From: an uncultured Corynebacterium sp.
GTDB taxonomy: Bacteria > Actinomycetota > Actinomycetes > Mycobacteriales > Mycobacteriaceae
Length of the DNA: 64,000 nucleotides
NCBI GenBank assembly: GCA_946223355.1
Contig: CAMIPB010000010.1
Span: 1-64,000 of the forward strand
Direction of reading: 5' to 3'
Part shown: positions 16,128-24,248 of the stretch, in pieces
Position numbering within the stretch: the stretch's first letter is position 1
How the letters are laid out: every line of letters starts with the position of its first letter
Position numbers and translations under genes: made by a program
Notes under the pieces: generated by a model
The model's input: the letters and a program-made list of their open reading frames with translations, nothing else
The model's database searches: none
Told to the model about the DNA's origin: nothing

Positions 16128-17531
16128 CTAGGTTTGGGTCGTCGTTGCGGGATGAGCCTCTCTGTCAACTGAGCGTGGTTTGATGAATTGCGCGATGACG
16201 AGAAGCACAGCGCACACGATGATGATTGCGACAACTTGCATACGGGCACCAGGATCGAGAAGCATCATCACAATGATGGCAAAAACCGCAAGCAGGGTGA
16301 GCCAACCTAACCAGGGAAATCCCCACATCTGCAGTGAAGTGAGTTTTCCTTCGCGTTCAAATTGTGGGTGAAGCTTGAGATAGCTCAAAATGGTCAAAAT
16401 CCAAATTGCCAACAGGCAACCGCCTACGGCATTAAATAGGAAGGCGAGTAGGCCTGGCGGATTCCAAAACTGAAGACCAACGGAGCCGAATGCGAAAACC
16501 ATGGACAGGATGACTGCGAAGACAGGGGAGCCCACAGTATTGGTCTGGGTGAAAATGCGCGGAGCATTGCCGTCTTTAGCCATGTCGTAGATGAAGCGAG
16601 AGGTGGCATAAATCTGTGCGTTGAATGCGGAGAGCAAAGCAAGCGCAATGACTGCCTCCATCAATCCCACAGCAGCGGGGATGTTGGCGCGCTCGAGTAC
16701 AAGGGTAAACGGTGACTCTGCTGCAACGTCTGCGTCTTTGATGCTGGCGAATGGCAGCAGCATCGTGATGACCAAAATGGAGCCAATGTAGAAGAAAATG
16801 ATGCGGAAAATTACTGCCCGTACTGCTGTAGCAACATTGCTGGCTGGATCTTCTGACTCCGCGGCAGCAATGGTGACAAGTTCGATTCCGCCAAAGGCAA
16901 ACGCTACTGCGAGCAAGCCTGCTGCGAATCCAGGTAGCCCGTTAGGCATGAAGTTTTCGGTGAAGTTCGTAGTGGTGACCACGTCGTGGTTGGGCCATGC
17001 GCCAAACATCATGAGGCAACCGATTACAAGGAAAATGACGATTACGCCGACCTTAATGATGGCGAACCAGAACTCGAACTCACCAAAACCGCGCACATTT
17101 GCGAAGTTGAGTACCGCAAATAGCGAGACAGCTATGAGGGCGGGGATCCAGGGTGCTACGCCAAACCAGTTGCCAATAATCGCAGCTGCGCCGGTGATTT
17201 CGGCGCCCATGACCATCACAAGCATGAACCAGTAGATCCACCCCATAGTGAAGCGGGCTGAGTTGCCAAAGGCCATGCCGGCGTAGGTGGAGAACGAGCC
17301 GAGTGAGGGATGGGCTGCCGCCATCTCGCCAAGCATGCGCATGATGAGTGCCACGAGAATGCCGGCCAATAAATAGGCCAACAAGATTGAAGTACCGGAA
17401 ATCTGGATTCCCAGACCGACTCCCAGGAATAGTCCGGCACCGATGGCAGAACCTAAGCCCATCATCGTAAGGTGGCGTGTCTTAAGTTTCTGTGACGTGT
17501 CCTGCTGGGACCCGACGGTGGTTGACATCAC
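16128..17531 (-). CDS. Amino-acid permease, APC superfamily (paralogue 2)
   Basis: This 467-residue, twelve-helix permease is clearly related along its whole length to the one at 13574-14977. Helix 1 reads LTMMGLGSAIGAGLFLGVG; helix 6 reads AFAFGGIELVTIAAAESEDP. The start is a GTG at 17531 or the adjacent ATG at 17528. It is divergent from dapE. On its own strand it precedes dapD, separated by 171 bases containing the dapD promoter. The likely role is proton-coupled uptake of an amino acid. Two copies around one biosynthetic gene suggest a local duplication. Confidence 0.88.
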   Translation of the reverse strand: MMSTTVGSQQDTSQKLKTRHLTMMGLGSAIGAGLFLGVGLGIQISGTSILLAYLLAGILVALIMRMLGEMAAAHPSLGSFSTYAGMAFGNSARFTMGWIYWFMLVMVMGAEITGAAAIIGNWFGVAPWIPALIAVSLFAVLNFANVRGFGEFEFWFAIIKVGVIVIFLVIGCLMMFGAWPNHDVVTTTNFTENFMPNGLPGFAAGLLAVAFAFGGIELVTIAAAESEDPASNVATAVRAVIFRIIFFYIGSILVITMLLPFASIKDADVAAESPFTLVLERANIPAAVGLMEAVIALALLSAFNAQIYATSRFIYDMAKDGNAPRIFTQTNTVGSPVFAVILSMVFAFGSVGLQFWNPPGLLAFLFNAVGGCLLAIWILTILSYLKLHPQFEREGKLTSLQMWGFPWLGWLTLLAVFAIIVMMLLDPGARMQVVAIIIVCAVLLVIAQFIKPRSVDREAHPATTTQT

Positions 17532-17578
17532 TAAACCATGCTTTCTAGATCACGTAATTATTAAATTGTGGGTCATGT

Positions 17579-17584
17579 TACACT
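17579..17584 (+). promoter_or_regulatory. Candidate -10 box of dapE
   Basis: TACACT lies 65 bases before the preferred dapE ATG at 17650 and 11 bases before a possible GTG start at 17596. No strong -35 hexamer is visible at the right distance. Confidence 0.35.
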
Positions 17585-17649
17585 AAGGTGCTGTTGTGCG
17601 TGTTACTTTTGGTGAAAGTTTTGACCAAAATATGCGTAGCATGAAAACT

Positions 17650-18801
17650 ATGTCCACTATAGACCCCACCGACGCCGTACCTGGCGCCGAGTTCACAGCA
17701 CTTGACCTTACTGGTAATCCTGTCGAGTTGACCAAACAACTCGTGGATATTCCTAGTGTCTCTTTTGATGAAGCGCACATCGCGGACTCCATAGAAGTTG
17801 CACTCAAACGGATTCCCCATATCGAGTGTGAGCGCATAGGTAATACGGTGTGTGCACGGACCAACCGTGGCCTGGGAAAGCGCATCGTTCTAGCTGGACA
17901 TATTGACACCGTGCCAATCGCAAAAAACGTTCCCCACACCATGAACGAGGATGGAACAGTTCTCTACGGCTGCGGAGCGGTGGATATGAAATCTGGTTTG
18001 GCGGTCTATCTTCATGCTTTTGCAACGCTCGCAAATTCTTCAGACCTCGGTACTGATCTGACGCTTTTGGCGTATGAGGCGGAGGAGGTATCCAGTGAGC
18101 ATAATGGTCTGAAGAAGTTGGCTGATAATCATTCTTCTTGGCTGGAAGGTGATTTGGCACTGCTAGGGGAACCCTCTGGCGGCATCATTGAAGCAGGGTG
18201 CCAGGGCTCGCTGCGCATTGCGGTTACTGCATATGGTCAACGCGCCCACTCAGCGCGAGCCTGGTTGGGGGAGAATGCCGCGCACCGTTTGTCATCGGTT
18301 GTGGCGCGCGTGGCGCAGTACGAGCCACGTTCAGTATTCATCGATGGTTTGGAATATCGAGAAGGTATGAACATTGTCCATCTGGAAAGCGGCATTGCCA
18401 CAAACGTTATTCCTGATGAAGCTTGGATGTTTGTTAACTTCCGCTTTGCCCCAAACCGCAGTGAGGAAGAAGCACTCAAACACCTCCTCGACGTTATTGG
18501 GATGGCGGATCAAACGGAGGGCGACATTGTGGATAATTTAAGCTACCGCGTGGATGATAGCGCAGGTGGTGCGTTGCCTGGCCTGCAACAACCCGCAGCT
18601 CAGCCACTGCTCGATGCAATGGGCGGAAAAGTACGTGCAAAATTCGGATGGACGGATGTAGCAAGGTTTAATAGCCTGGGAGTTCCGGCTGTGAATTTCG
18701 GGCCCGGTGACCCTGGCTTTGCACACAAGATTGATGAGCAATGCCCAGTAGCTGATATAACCGCGGTATCCGAATCCTTAAAGCAGTTTTTGACGAGCTA
18801 A
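17650..18801 (+). CDS. dapE: Succinyl-diaminopimelate desuccinylase DapE
   Basis: The 383-residue M20-family metallohydrolase carries GHIDTVP near residue 78 (His zinc ligand, Asp), GCGAVDMKSG (bridging Asp) and YEAEEVSSEHNG (catalytic and ligand Glu). It ends with a His ligand in GDPGFAHKIDE. DapE hydrolyses N-succinyl-LL-DAP to LL-DAP and succinate. The start is uncertain: in-frame GTG 17596 and ATGs at 17632, 17641 and 17650 are all open and none has a convincing ribosome site. 17650 gives the length closest to the family. A LOG-family protein, folP2 and gpgS follow in the conserved actinobacterial order. Confidence 0.93.
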   Translation: MSTIDPTDAVPGAEFTALDLTGNPVELTKQLVDIPSVSFDEAHIADSIEVALKRIPHIECERIGNTVCARTNRGLGKRIVLAGHIDTVPIAKNVPHTMNEDGTVLYGCGAVDMKSGLAVYLHAFATLANSSDLGTDLTLLAYEAEEVSSEHNGLKKLADNHSSWLEGDLALLGEPSGGIIEAGCQGSLRIAVTAYGQRAHSARAWLGENAAHRLSSVVARVAQYEPRSVFIDGLEYREGMNIVHLESGIATNVIPDEAWMFVNFRFAPNRSEEEALKHLLDVIGMADQTEGDIVDNLSYRVDDSAGGALPGLQQPAAQPLLDAMGGKVRAKFGWTDVARFNSLGVPAVNFGPGDPGFAHKIDEQCPVADITAVSESLKQFLTS

Positions 18802-18821
18802 CACCGAAAGAGAAAGCACCC

Positions 18822-19610
18822 ATGGCACCTTTGATTTCCCCTAACGATCCGCTTGGACAGCGCCGAACACTGCGCGGCCCCATGCTGCTGCGAACGGAAG
18901 GGGAACAGACCTCTACCTATGACCAACGCTTGTTGGAATCTGGCGCAGATCATGAGTGGCAGCATGCTGACCCGTGGCGAGTATTGCGCATCCAAGGAGA
19001 GTTCGTTGCAGGTTTTGACGCGCTGTCTAAAATGCCAAAGGCTGTTACGGTTTTCGGTTCTGCACGTTCTAAAGAAGACGATCCGAATTACCAGCTTGGC
19101 GTCGACCTCGCAAAAGCTCTTGTGGCCGCAGAGTACGCGGTAGTAACCGGTGGCGGCCCGGGGGTCATGGAGGCAGCCAACCGAGGGGCATATGAGGCAG
19201 GCGGCATGTCAGTGGGGTTAGGCATCGAGTTGCCTTTTGAGCAGGGGCTCAACGAATACGTTGACCTTGGTTTAAATTTCCGCTACTTCTTCGCGCGCAA
19301 GACTATGTTCTTGAAGTACTCCCAGGCTTTTGTCTGTCTGCCAGGCGGAATGGGGACCATGGATGAGTTCTTTGAAGTGTTGTGCATGGTACAAACGGGC
19401 AAGGTGACCAACTACCCAATCGTGCTGATGGGCAGCGAATTCTGGTCGGGCCTGGTGGGCTGGATGCGTAACACCCTCGTTGAGGGAGGATTCATCAATG
19501 CGCAAGACATGGATCTATTCCTCATCACTGACTCTGTCGATGAGGCTGTTGAGCACATCGTTGGCCGCCACCAAGTGATGACGGATCGTCGTATCGCAGA
19601 CGAAAAATGA
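18822..19610 (+). CDS. LOG-family (TIGR00730) Rossmann-fold protein
   Basis: The 262-residue protein has the two LOG motifs: GGGPGVMEAANRGA near residue 110 and PGGMGTMDEFFE near residue 173. Proteins with this PGGxGT motif cleave nucleoside 5'-monophosphates at the N-glycosidic bond, as cytokinin-activating phosphoribohydrolases do. The physiological substrate in corynebacteria is not established to my knowledge. The ATG follows GAAAGAGAAAG. Its last four bases overlap the folP2 start (ATGA), so the two are translationally coupled. It lies between dapE and folP2, as in mycobacteria. Confidence 0.88.
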   Translation: MAPLISPNDPLGQRRTLRGPMLLRTEGEQTSTYDQRLLESGADHEWQHADPWRVLRIQGEFVAGFDALSKMPKAVTVFGSARSKEDDPNYQLGVDLAKALVAAEYAVVTGGGPGVMEAANRGAYEAGGMSVGLGIELPFEQGLNEYVDLGLNFRYFFARKTMFLKYSQAFVCLPGGMGTMDEFFEVLCMVQTGKVTNYPIVLMGSEFWSGLVGWMRNTLVEGGFINAQDMDLFLITDSVDEAVEHIVGRHQVMTDRRIADEK

Positions 19611-20449
19611 TTCAACCGCCCCCTACGCCTATAGTAATGGCGATCGTGAACAGGACCCCGGATTCCTTTTATGATAAAGGCGCCACCTTCGCCATGGACC
19701 AAGCATTGAAGCGCTGCGACGAGGTCGTGTCTGCAGGTGCGAGCATCATCGACATCGGGGGAGTCAAAGCCGGGCCCGGCGATGATGTCTCCGCCCTCGA
19801 AGAAATCGAGCGTGTAGTTCCCACGATCGCAAAGGTCGCTGCGCGCTATCCGGATGTCATCGTCTCCGTTGATACTTGGCGCGCCGAGGTCGCTGAGCGC
19901 GCCATCGCCGCGGGCGCTGGTCTCATCAACGACACGTGGGCAGGCTGGGATCCAGAACTTGTGGAAGTAGCAGGAGCCCATAAGGTTGGATACGTGTGCT
20001 CTCATACAGGTGGAATCACACCACGTACTCGGCCATATCGCGTGCATTTCGATGATGTCGTGGCAGACGTTATTGCTGAAACAGTCAAACTTGCCGAACG
20101 TGCTCGCGACTACGGAGTTCCGGAGCACCTCACATTTATTGACCCAACTCACGACTTTGGCAAAAACACGTTTCACGGGTTGGAGCTTTTGAGGCGTGTC
20201 GACGAGCTTGTCGCTACAGGGTGGCCGGTGCTGATGGCGCTGTCGAACAAGGACTTCATCGGCGAGACCGTCGCGCGCCCTCCCAAGGAGCGCGTAGCGG
20301 GCACCCTCGCTGCCACCGCGTGGGCAACCCAGCGAGGGGTTGCGGCATTCCGTGTCCATGAAGTAGCGGAGACCATGGACGTCATTCGTATGACTCGAGC
20401 GATCGCGAGTTGGGACGGCCCACTCGATACTACGCGGGGTCTGGCGTAG
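19607..20449 (+). CDS. folP2: Dihydropteroate synthase homologue FolP2
   Basis: The 280-residue TIM barrel shows the DHPS signatures in modified form. NRTPDSFYDKG stands for NVTPDSFSDGG; DIGGVKAGPG corresponds to the second motif (usually DIGGESTRPG), and SVDTWRAEVAERA is conserved. The Ser-Thr-Arg of motif 2, which contributes to p-aminobenzoate binding, is replaced by Val-Lys-Ala. In mycobacteria the second paralogue FolP2 lies next to gpgS and is thought not to act as the main DHPS; the same caution applies. The stop codon abuts the gpgS start, so the genes are coupled. Confidence 0.88.
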   Translation: MIQPPPTPIVMAIVNRTPDSFYDKGATFAMDQALKRCDEVVSAGASIIDIGGVKAGPGDDVSALEEIERVVPTIAKVAARYPDVIVSVDTWRAEVAERAIAAGAGLINDTWAGWDPELVEVAGAHKVGYVCSHTGGITPRTRPYRVHFDDVVADVIAETVKLAERARDYGVPEHLTFIDPTHDFGKNTFHGLELLRRVDELVATGWPVLMALSNKDFIGETVARPPKERVAGTLAATAWATQRGVAAFRVHEVAETMDVIRMTRAIASWDGPLDTTRGLA

Positions 20450-21217
20450 ATGGCCCACGAATTAAATATCTCCGTCGTCATACCGGCACTCAATGAACAG
20501 GCCACAGTCGCTCACGTCGTCGAGGCTGTTTCCCACGATGTTCCTTTCGAGGTACTGGTCATTGACGCCGATTCCACTGATGCCACTGCGCGCGAGGCCG
20601 CCGCAGCCGGCGCACGTGTTGTGAATTGGCGCGATATTCTGCCTGATGTCTCACCACGTCCCGGCAAGGGGGAATCCCTGTGGAGGGGGGTTGCTGCAGC
20701 CCAAGGCGACATTGTGGTCTTCGTCGATGCAGACCTCAAGTCCGCCGCACCTGGTCTGGTCAACACTCTTGTTGCTCCTTTTCAAACCTCACATAGTGTC
20801 GCGATGGTCAAAGCAAACTATCGCCGCAGCTTTCAGGGAAAACCTCATGGTGGTGGCAGAGTAACTGAACTGACGGCCAAGCCATTGCTGCGCAGATATT
20901 TTCCAGAACTCGACCATATCGAGCAACCTCTTGGTGGCGAGTACGCGATTAAACGTGACGTTGCTTTAGGCCTGGAATTTGTCGGCGGTTACGGCGTGGA
21001 AGTAGGGCTGCTTATCGACGTCGCGAAGGCACACGGTTCACAGTCGATTACGCAGGTAGATGTGGGGACCCGGGTGCATCGAAACCGCCCACTATCAGAG
21101 CTAGCCCCAATGGCACAGATAGTCACAGACACGATTCTTTCCCGTGCTCAGCTACACCAGGTTCATCAACATCGCCTGGATATTGAGCTTCGTCCACCTC
21201 TGCGAGGTATCATCTAA
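20450..21217 (+). CDS. gpgS: Glucosyl-3-phosphoglycerate synthase GpgS
   Basis: The 255-residue GT81-type glycosyltransferase begins with ISVVIPALNEQATV. It carries DADSTD near residue 40, FVDADLKS (metal and nucleotide-sugar binding) near residue 88, and GGEYAIKRDVALGLEFVGGYG with acceptor-binding residues. It transfers glucose to 3-phosphoglycerate, the first step toward the 6-O-methylglucose or glucosylglycerate polysaccharides of mycolata. The ATG directly follows the folP2 stop. Neighbours and motifs agree, so the assignment is strong. Confidence 0.92.
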   Translation: MAHELNISVVIPALNEQATVAHVVEAVSHDVPFEVLVIDADSTDATAREAAAAGARVVNWRDILPDVSPRPGKGESLWRGVAAAQGDIVVFVDADLKSAAPGLVNTLVAPFQTSHSVAMVKANYRRSFQGKPHGGGRVTELTAKPLLRRYFPELDHIEQPLGGEYAIKRDVALGLEFVGGYGVEVGLLIDVAKAHGSQSITQVDVGTRVHRNRPLSELAPMAQIVTDTILSRAQLHQVHQHRLDIELRPPLRGII

Positions 21218-21219
21218 AC

Positions 21220-21483
21220 ATGTTGTTCAGTTGGCTTATGCTTTTGGTCCTGCTCGTTGTCTTTACCGGCATCGCGACGTTTTTTTGGGGAACTATTTTT
21301 GGCAAAGGGGAAGTGATGGACCCAAAGCCAGACGTGGACGAACTTAAAGACGTCAACCGTGAATTTGCAAAATCAGGTGACTTTCAACGGATTTCTTTTG
21401 ACGTAGTACCTCGCGGTTACCGTCAGGATCAAGTAGACGACATGCTTGAACAGCTGGCAGCTACCTATCGCAAAGAGAGCTAG
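21220..21483 (+). CDS. Small DivIVA-domain membrane protein
   Basis: The 87-residue protein has one N-terminal membrane helix (residues 3-24) and a short cytoplasmic tail. The tail ends in ISFDVVPRGYRQDQVDDMLEQL, the DivIVA-type 'F...RGY...VD..L' motif. Unlike true DivIVA/Wag31 there is no long coiled coil. It begins three bases after gpgS and is probably translated with it. The same small protein follows gpgS in mycobacteria. Its role is unknown; a polar or septal association is inferred only from the motif. Confidence 0.82.
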   Translation: MLFSWLMLLVLLVVFTGIATFFWGTIFGKGEVMDPKPDVDELKDVNREFAKSGDFQRISFDVVPRGYRQDQVDDMLEQLAATYRKES

Positions 21484-21595
21484 ACAGCACCTGGCATTCT
21501 ATTTAACCAGCCACCCCGAATTATGTTTCGCGCTAAACTGAAAAGGGTACCAATGCTCTGTATTGTTTTACCTTTTAAAGAAAGAGTGTGTCGTC

Positions 21596-21766
21596 ATGGC
21601 AGCAATGAAGCCACGTACTACCGGTGGTGAAATGGAAGCGGCTGTTGAGTCGCGCAAGATTGTGATGCGTATTCCATCAGATGGAGGTGGACGTATTGTC
21701 ATCGAATTAAACAAGGAAGAAGCCACTGAGTTGGCGTCGCTTCTTAATGAAGCAGTCAGTTCTTAA
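21596..21766 (+). CDS. DUF3117 small protein
   Basis: The 56-residue protein reads MAAMKPRTTGGEMEAAVESR and continues with GGGRIVIELNKEEATELASLL. This is the near-invariant sequence of the actinobacterial DUF3117 family, which occurs here also in mycobacteria. An in-frame upstream ATG at 21563 adds residues not typical of the family, so the start at 21596 is chosen. It is a single-gene unit closed by the hairpin at 21781-21812. Function unknown. Confidence 0.88.
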   Translation: MAAMKPRTTGGEMEAAVESRKIVMRIPSDGGGRIVIELNKEEATELASLLNEAVSS

Positions 21767-21780
21767 GAATTAAATTGATG

Positions 21781-21812
21781 GTGGGGTTCTCTTCAGAAGA
21801 AGGGAACCCCAC
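21781..21812 (+). terminator. Hairpin after the DUF3117 gene
   Basis: GTGGGGTTC (21781-21789) pairs perfectly with GAACCCCAC (21804-21812) around a 14-base loop that itself contains TCTTC/GAAGA. It lies 15 bases after the stop codon. The T tract is poor, so termination may be partial. Confidence 0.55.
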
Positions 21813-21830
21813 TCGGCTATTGTGGTGGAT

Positions 21831-22718
21831 ATGTTAAGCCACGTAGTTCACGTTCTCGCAGACCCAGCAGATGGTACGCCACTCGAAGCCAAAGATGATT
21901 ATTCTCGTTTAGTTTCTGAGTCCGGCCATAGTTATGACGTAGCCAAGCAAGGGTTTGTAACGTTGGCTGCCGGTGCGGGCCTCAAGCATCAGGGCGATGA
22001 TATTGAAATGGTGCGCGCCCGTGAAGCCTTCTTGGCCCGTGGTCACTTCGCTCCATTTGTCGAGGCTGTTACGGACGCTGTGGCGCAGACTGTCTCCGCG
22101 CTGGAAGTAAATCGTGCGGAATCTGCCCATCCTTTACCAGACCCAGTCGTAGTAGAAGTGGGAGCCGGCACGGGTTACTACCTTGCGCATACGCTAGATA
22201 CGATTGACGGCTCTGTGGGAATCGGTTTGGATATTTCTCAACCCGCAGCAAAACACTTGGCTAAGTGCCATGAACGTGTCGGAGCAGTAGTCGCCGATGT
22301 GTGGGAACGCTTGCCGTTTTTGGATAACAGCGTCGATGTCATATCTGTCGTGTTTGCCCCTCGCAATCCGGCGGAATTCAAGCGAGTCCTTGCTCCAGGT
22401 GGTGAAGTCGTAGTGTTGACTCCGCAGGCCGGGCATCTCGATGAGCTTCGTGAGCCTTTGGGCATCATCAACGTTGAAGATAACAAGGTTGAGCGCATGT
22501 ATGAGCAGGCTCAAGGCTATCTGGAGCAGGCAGCGCCTCCTGAAATCATTGAATTTGAGATGACGCTGGATAAAGAGGCAGTTGCTTCCCAAATTGGTAT
22601 GAGCCCGTCTGCTCGCCACATCGATGCAGATGAGCTGGCAAAGCGTATGGAAGCTTTGCCAGAAACCATGAAAGTGACCGCAAGGGCGCGTCTAGATCGG
22701 CTGCGTCCTGTGTCTTAA
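21831..22718 (+). CDS. RlmA-like 23S rRNA guanine-N1 methyltransferase
   Basis: The product (295 residues from the ATG at 21831; GTGs at 21822 and 21825 are alternatives) has the RlmA/TlrB layout. A short N-terminal domain with SGHSYDVAKQGFVTL is followed by a SAM-binding Rossmann domain (VVEVGAGTGYYL near residue 105) and a C-terminal VVLTPQAGHLDELRE. Family members methylate a guanine N1 in 23S rRNA hairpin 35. The zinc-ribbon cysteines usual at the N-terminus are absent; only one cysteine exists in the whole protein. The rRNA target is therefore inferred. Confidence 0.8.
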   Translation: MLSHVVHVLADPADGTPLEAKDDYSRLVSESGHSYDVAKQGFVTLAAGAGLKHQGDDIEMVRAREAFLARGHFAPFVEAVTDAVAQTVSALEVNRAESAHPLPDPVVVEVGAGTGYYLAHTLDTIDGSVGIGLDISQPAAKHLAKCHERVGAVVADVWERLPFLDNSVDVISVVFAPRNPAEFKRVLAPGGEVVVLTPQAGHLDELREPLGIINVEDNKVERMYEQAQGYLEQAAPPEIIEFEMTLDKEAVASQIGMSPSARHIDADELAKRMEALPETMKVTARARLDRLRPVS

Positions 22719-22727
22719 ATCAGTTTC

Positions 22728-24203
22728 TTAAATCTGTCCGCTCGAGCGCTCCCAAGAGCGCTCTACGGTTGCGCTACCTGTAGTGCTTACCTCGAATCCG
22801 GAACATCCACCGATGAAGTAGACACGGCTCGACATAGCTACCTGGCCGCCATCCGCAAAAACCTCGACGACGGAACCGTCTACTACGATGGTCAAAGAAT
22901 CAGAATCGTCCTCGGCCAAAGGCGCAACAGCAGGCTTTTCGCCAGCAAAGCGAGCATTGAAGGCCTTACCACTTGAGCGGTCAATGGACAGCTCGTGACC
23001 TGAATGCACAATCGTGGCAGCAGCGTGACCTTCAGCGTTAAGCAATTTGACCGTTACCGCAGCAGGCGATTCTGGAGTGCTAGGGACTTCGAGTAGCCCT
23101 GTCCACGAGCGAGCGCCATCGGAGCCTGCAACCGCCTCCGGCAATCCCCGCGGCGGTGTCTGATACAACTTTCCGCCCTGCAAAGTCACTGTTCGAGGAA
23201 GTGAAAGTGCGTTGGCCCAACCTTCTTCCGTCCATGTTGGGTGAGACGTAGGGTCATCTGAACGACCAATACCGTTGACCAATCCAAACAAAGTGGCCTC
23301 GTTATACCGTTCTTCAGCAGAGATAGTGCCGACCGTGTAATTGGTATTGCGTGGGCGAGTGAAATCATGGCCATAATCTACACGGTTAAAACCAGTGTGC
23401 ACCTTAAACGTAGTGCCTTCCAGATAGCCCACCAGGTACCCGGAAATCTCAATTCCATTCGTCTCTAAGGTGATAAGCAAAACATCGTAGATTCCTTCAT
23501 CAACCTCATCGCGCATCCGCACAATGCGAGGGGAAACAACTACAGATAGCGGAGCTTGCGCGTTGGAAGGCTCTGGAAGCTGCGCATCACCTTCGATAGT
23601 TAGAGGGCCTTCAAAATTCCACTGTTCTCCGTCAGTACTGCGCAAGATGACAGGAGTGGGGCTACTTGACGGGCCCGTGAGAGCCAGCATCAGGAAACCC
23701 TCAGTGCCCTCATTGCGATCAGCGCTTGCCCAGTCAGGAACGACGCATGGGGTGCGGAAACGTTCGAAACGCCCTTCTTCAGAATCCTGAGAATCCACGA
23801 CTGTGCCCTCCCGGACAACTGCAGTGTCTAGGCTCAGTGGATCGTCGGAAAGCTGGCAGGTATCAGACAAACCATCGTAAAACGCGCGGCAGATGGCCGT
23901 GTCAGATTCTCTCACCGAGGTGAAGTAAAGATGGGCGCCAAGTTTCGAGGGAACAACTGATCCTGCACGAACGGTACGTTCACCTTCTTCGCCTTGTGCT
24001 TCCAAGACATCATCGCATTCGAGCCATTCAAAAGGTGCATCCTCTGAATAGGTGTGCCCCCAACGAGCAGGGGACTGGGCATCAGGGCGGTATTGGAAAA
24101 ACAAGTGCCACGTGTCTCCATCCCGGAGAATTCCTGCAGGGGCGTCAAGAATGCCTCCTTCAGGAGCGAAGTGGATCTCTGGTCGGTGCTGATTCGAAGT
24201 CAT
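22728..24203 (-). CDS. GH32-like five-bladed propeller protein with altered catalytic motifs
   Basis: The 491-residue protein has the GH32 plan: an N-terminal propeller (GILRDGDTWHLFFQYRPD near residue 25) and a C-terminal beta sandwich (SLTIVVDGSVVEVFADGG). It would be annotated as sucrose-6-phosphate hydrolase or levanase. The catalytic motifs differ, however. WMNDPNG reads GGILDAPAG; RDP reads RFRTPCVVPDW, so its Asp is Thr. The EC motif region reads VVVSPRIVRM, without Glu or Cys. No signal peptide is present. It lies 45 bases after glgA on the same strand, so it may be co-transcribed with glycogen synthesis. Activity is uncertain. Confidence 0.75.
   Translation of the reverse strand: MTSNQHRPEIHFAPEGGILDAPAGILRDGDTWHLFFQYRPDAQSPARWGHTYSEDAPFEWLECDDVLEAQGEEGERTVRAGSVVPSKLGAHLYFTSVRESDTAICRAFYDGLSDTCQLSDDPLSLDTAVVREGTVVDSQDSEEGRFERFRTPCVVPDWASADRNEGTEGFLMLALTGPSSSPTPVILRSTDGEQWNFEGPLTIEGDAQLPEPSNAQAPLSVVVSPRIVRMRDEVDEGIYDVLLITLETNGIEISGYLVGYLEGTTFKVHTGFNRVDYGHDFTRPRNTNYTVGTISAEERYNEATLFGLVNGIGRSDDPTSHPTWTEEGWANALSLPRTVTLQGGKLYQTPPRGLPEAVAGSDGARSWTGLLEVPSTPESPAAVTVKLLNAEGHAAATIVHSGHELSIDRSSGKAFNARFAGEKPAVAPLAEDDSDSLTIVVDGSVVEVFADGGQVAMSSRVYFIGGCSGFEVSTTGSATVERSWERSSGQI
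22744..22763. terminator. Possible terminator hairpin inside the 3' end of the GH32-like gene
   Basis: GAGCGCTC (22744-22751) and GAGCGCTC (22756-22763) form an 8-base stem with a CCAA loop, 25 bases after the convergent rlmA-like stop. There is no T tract, and each arm is itself a palindrome, so this may be coincidental coding sequence. Confidence 0.25.
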
Positions 24204-24248
24204 GCGTTGATGTGTTTCCTTATATGGTGCCTGGTGTGGGTGTGCTGT

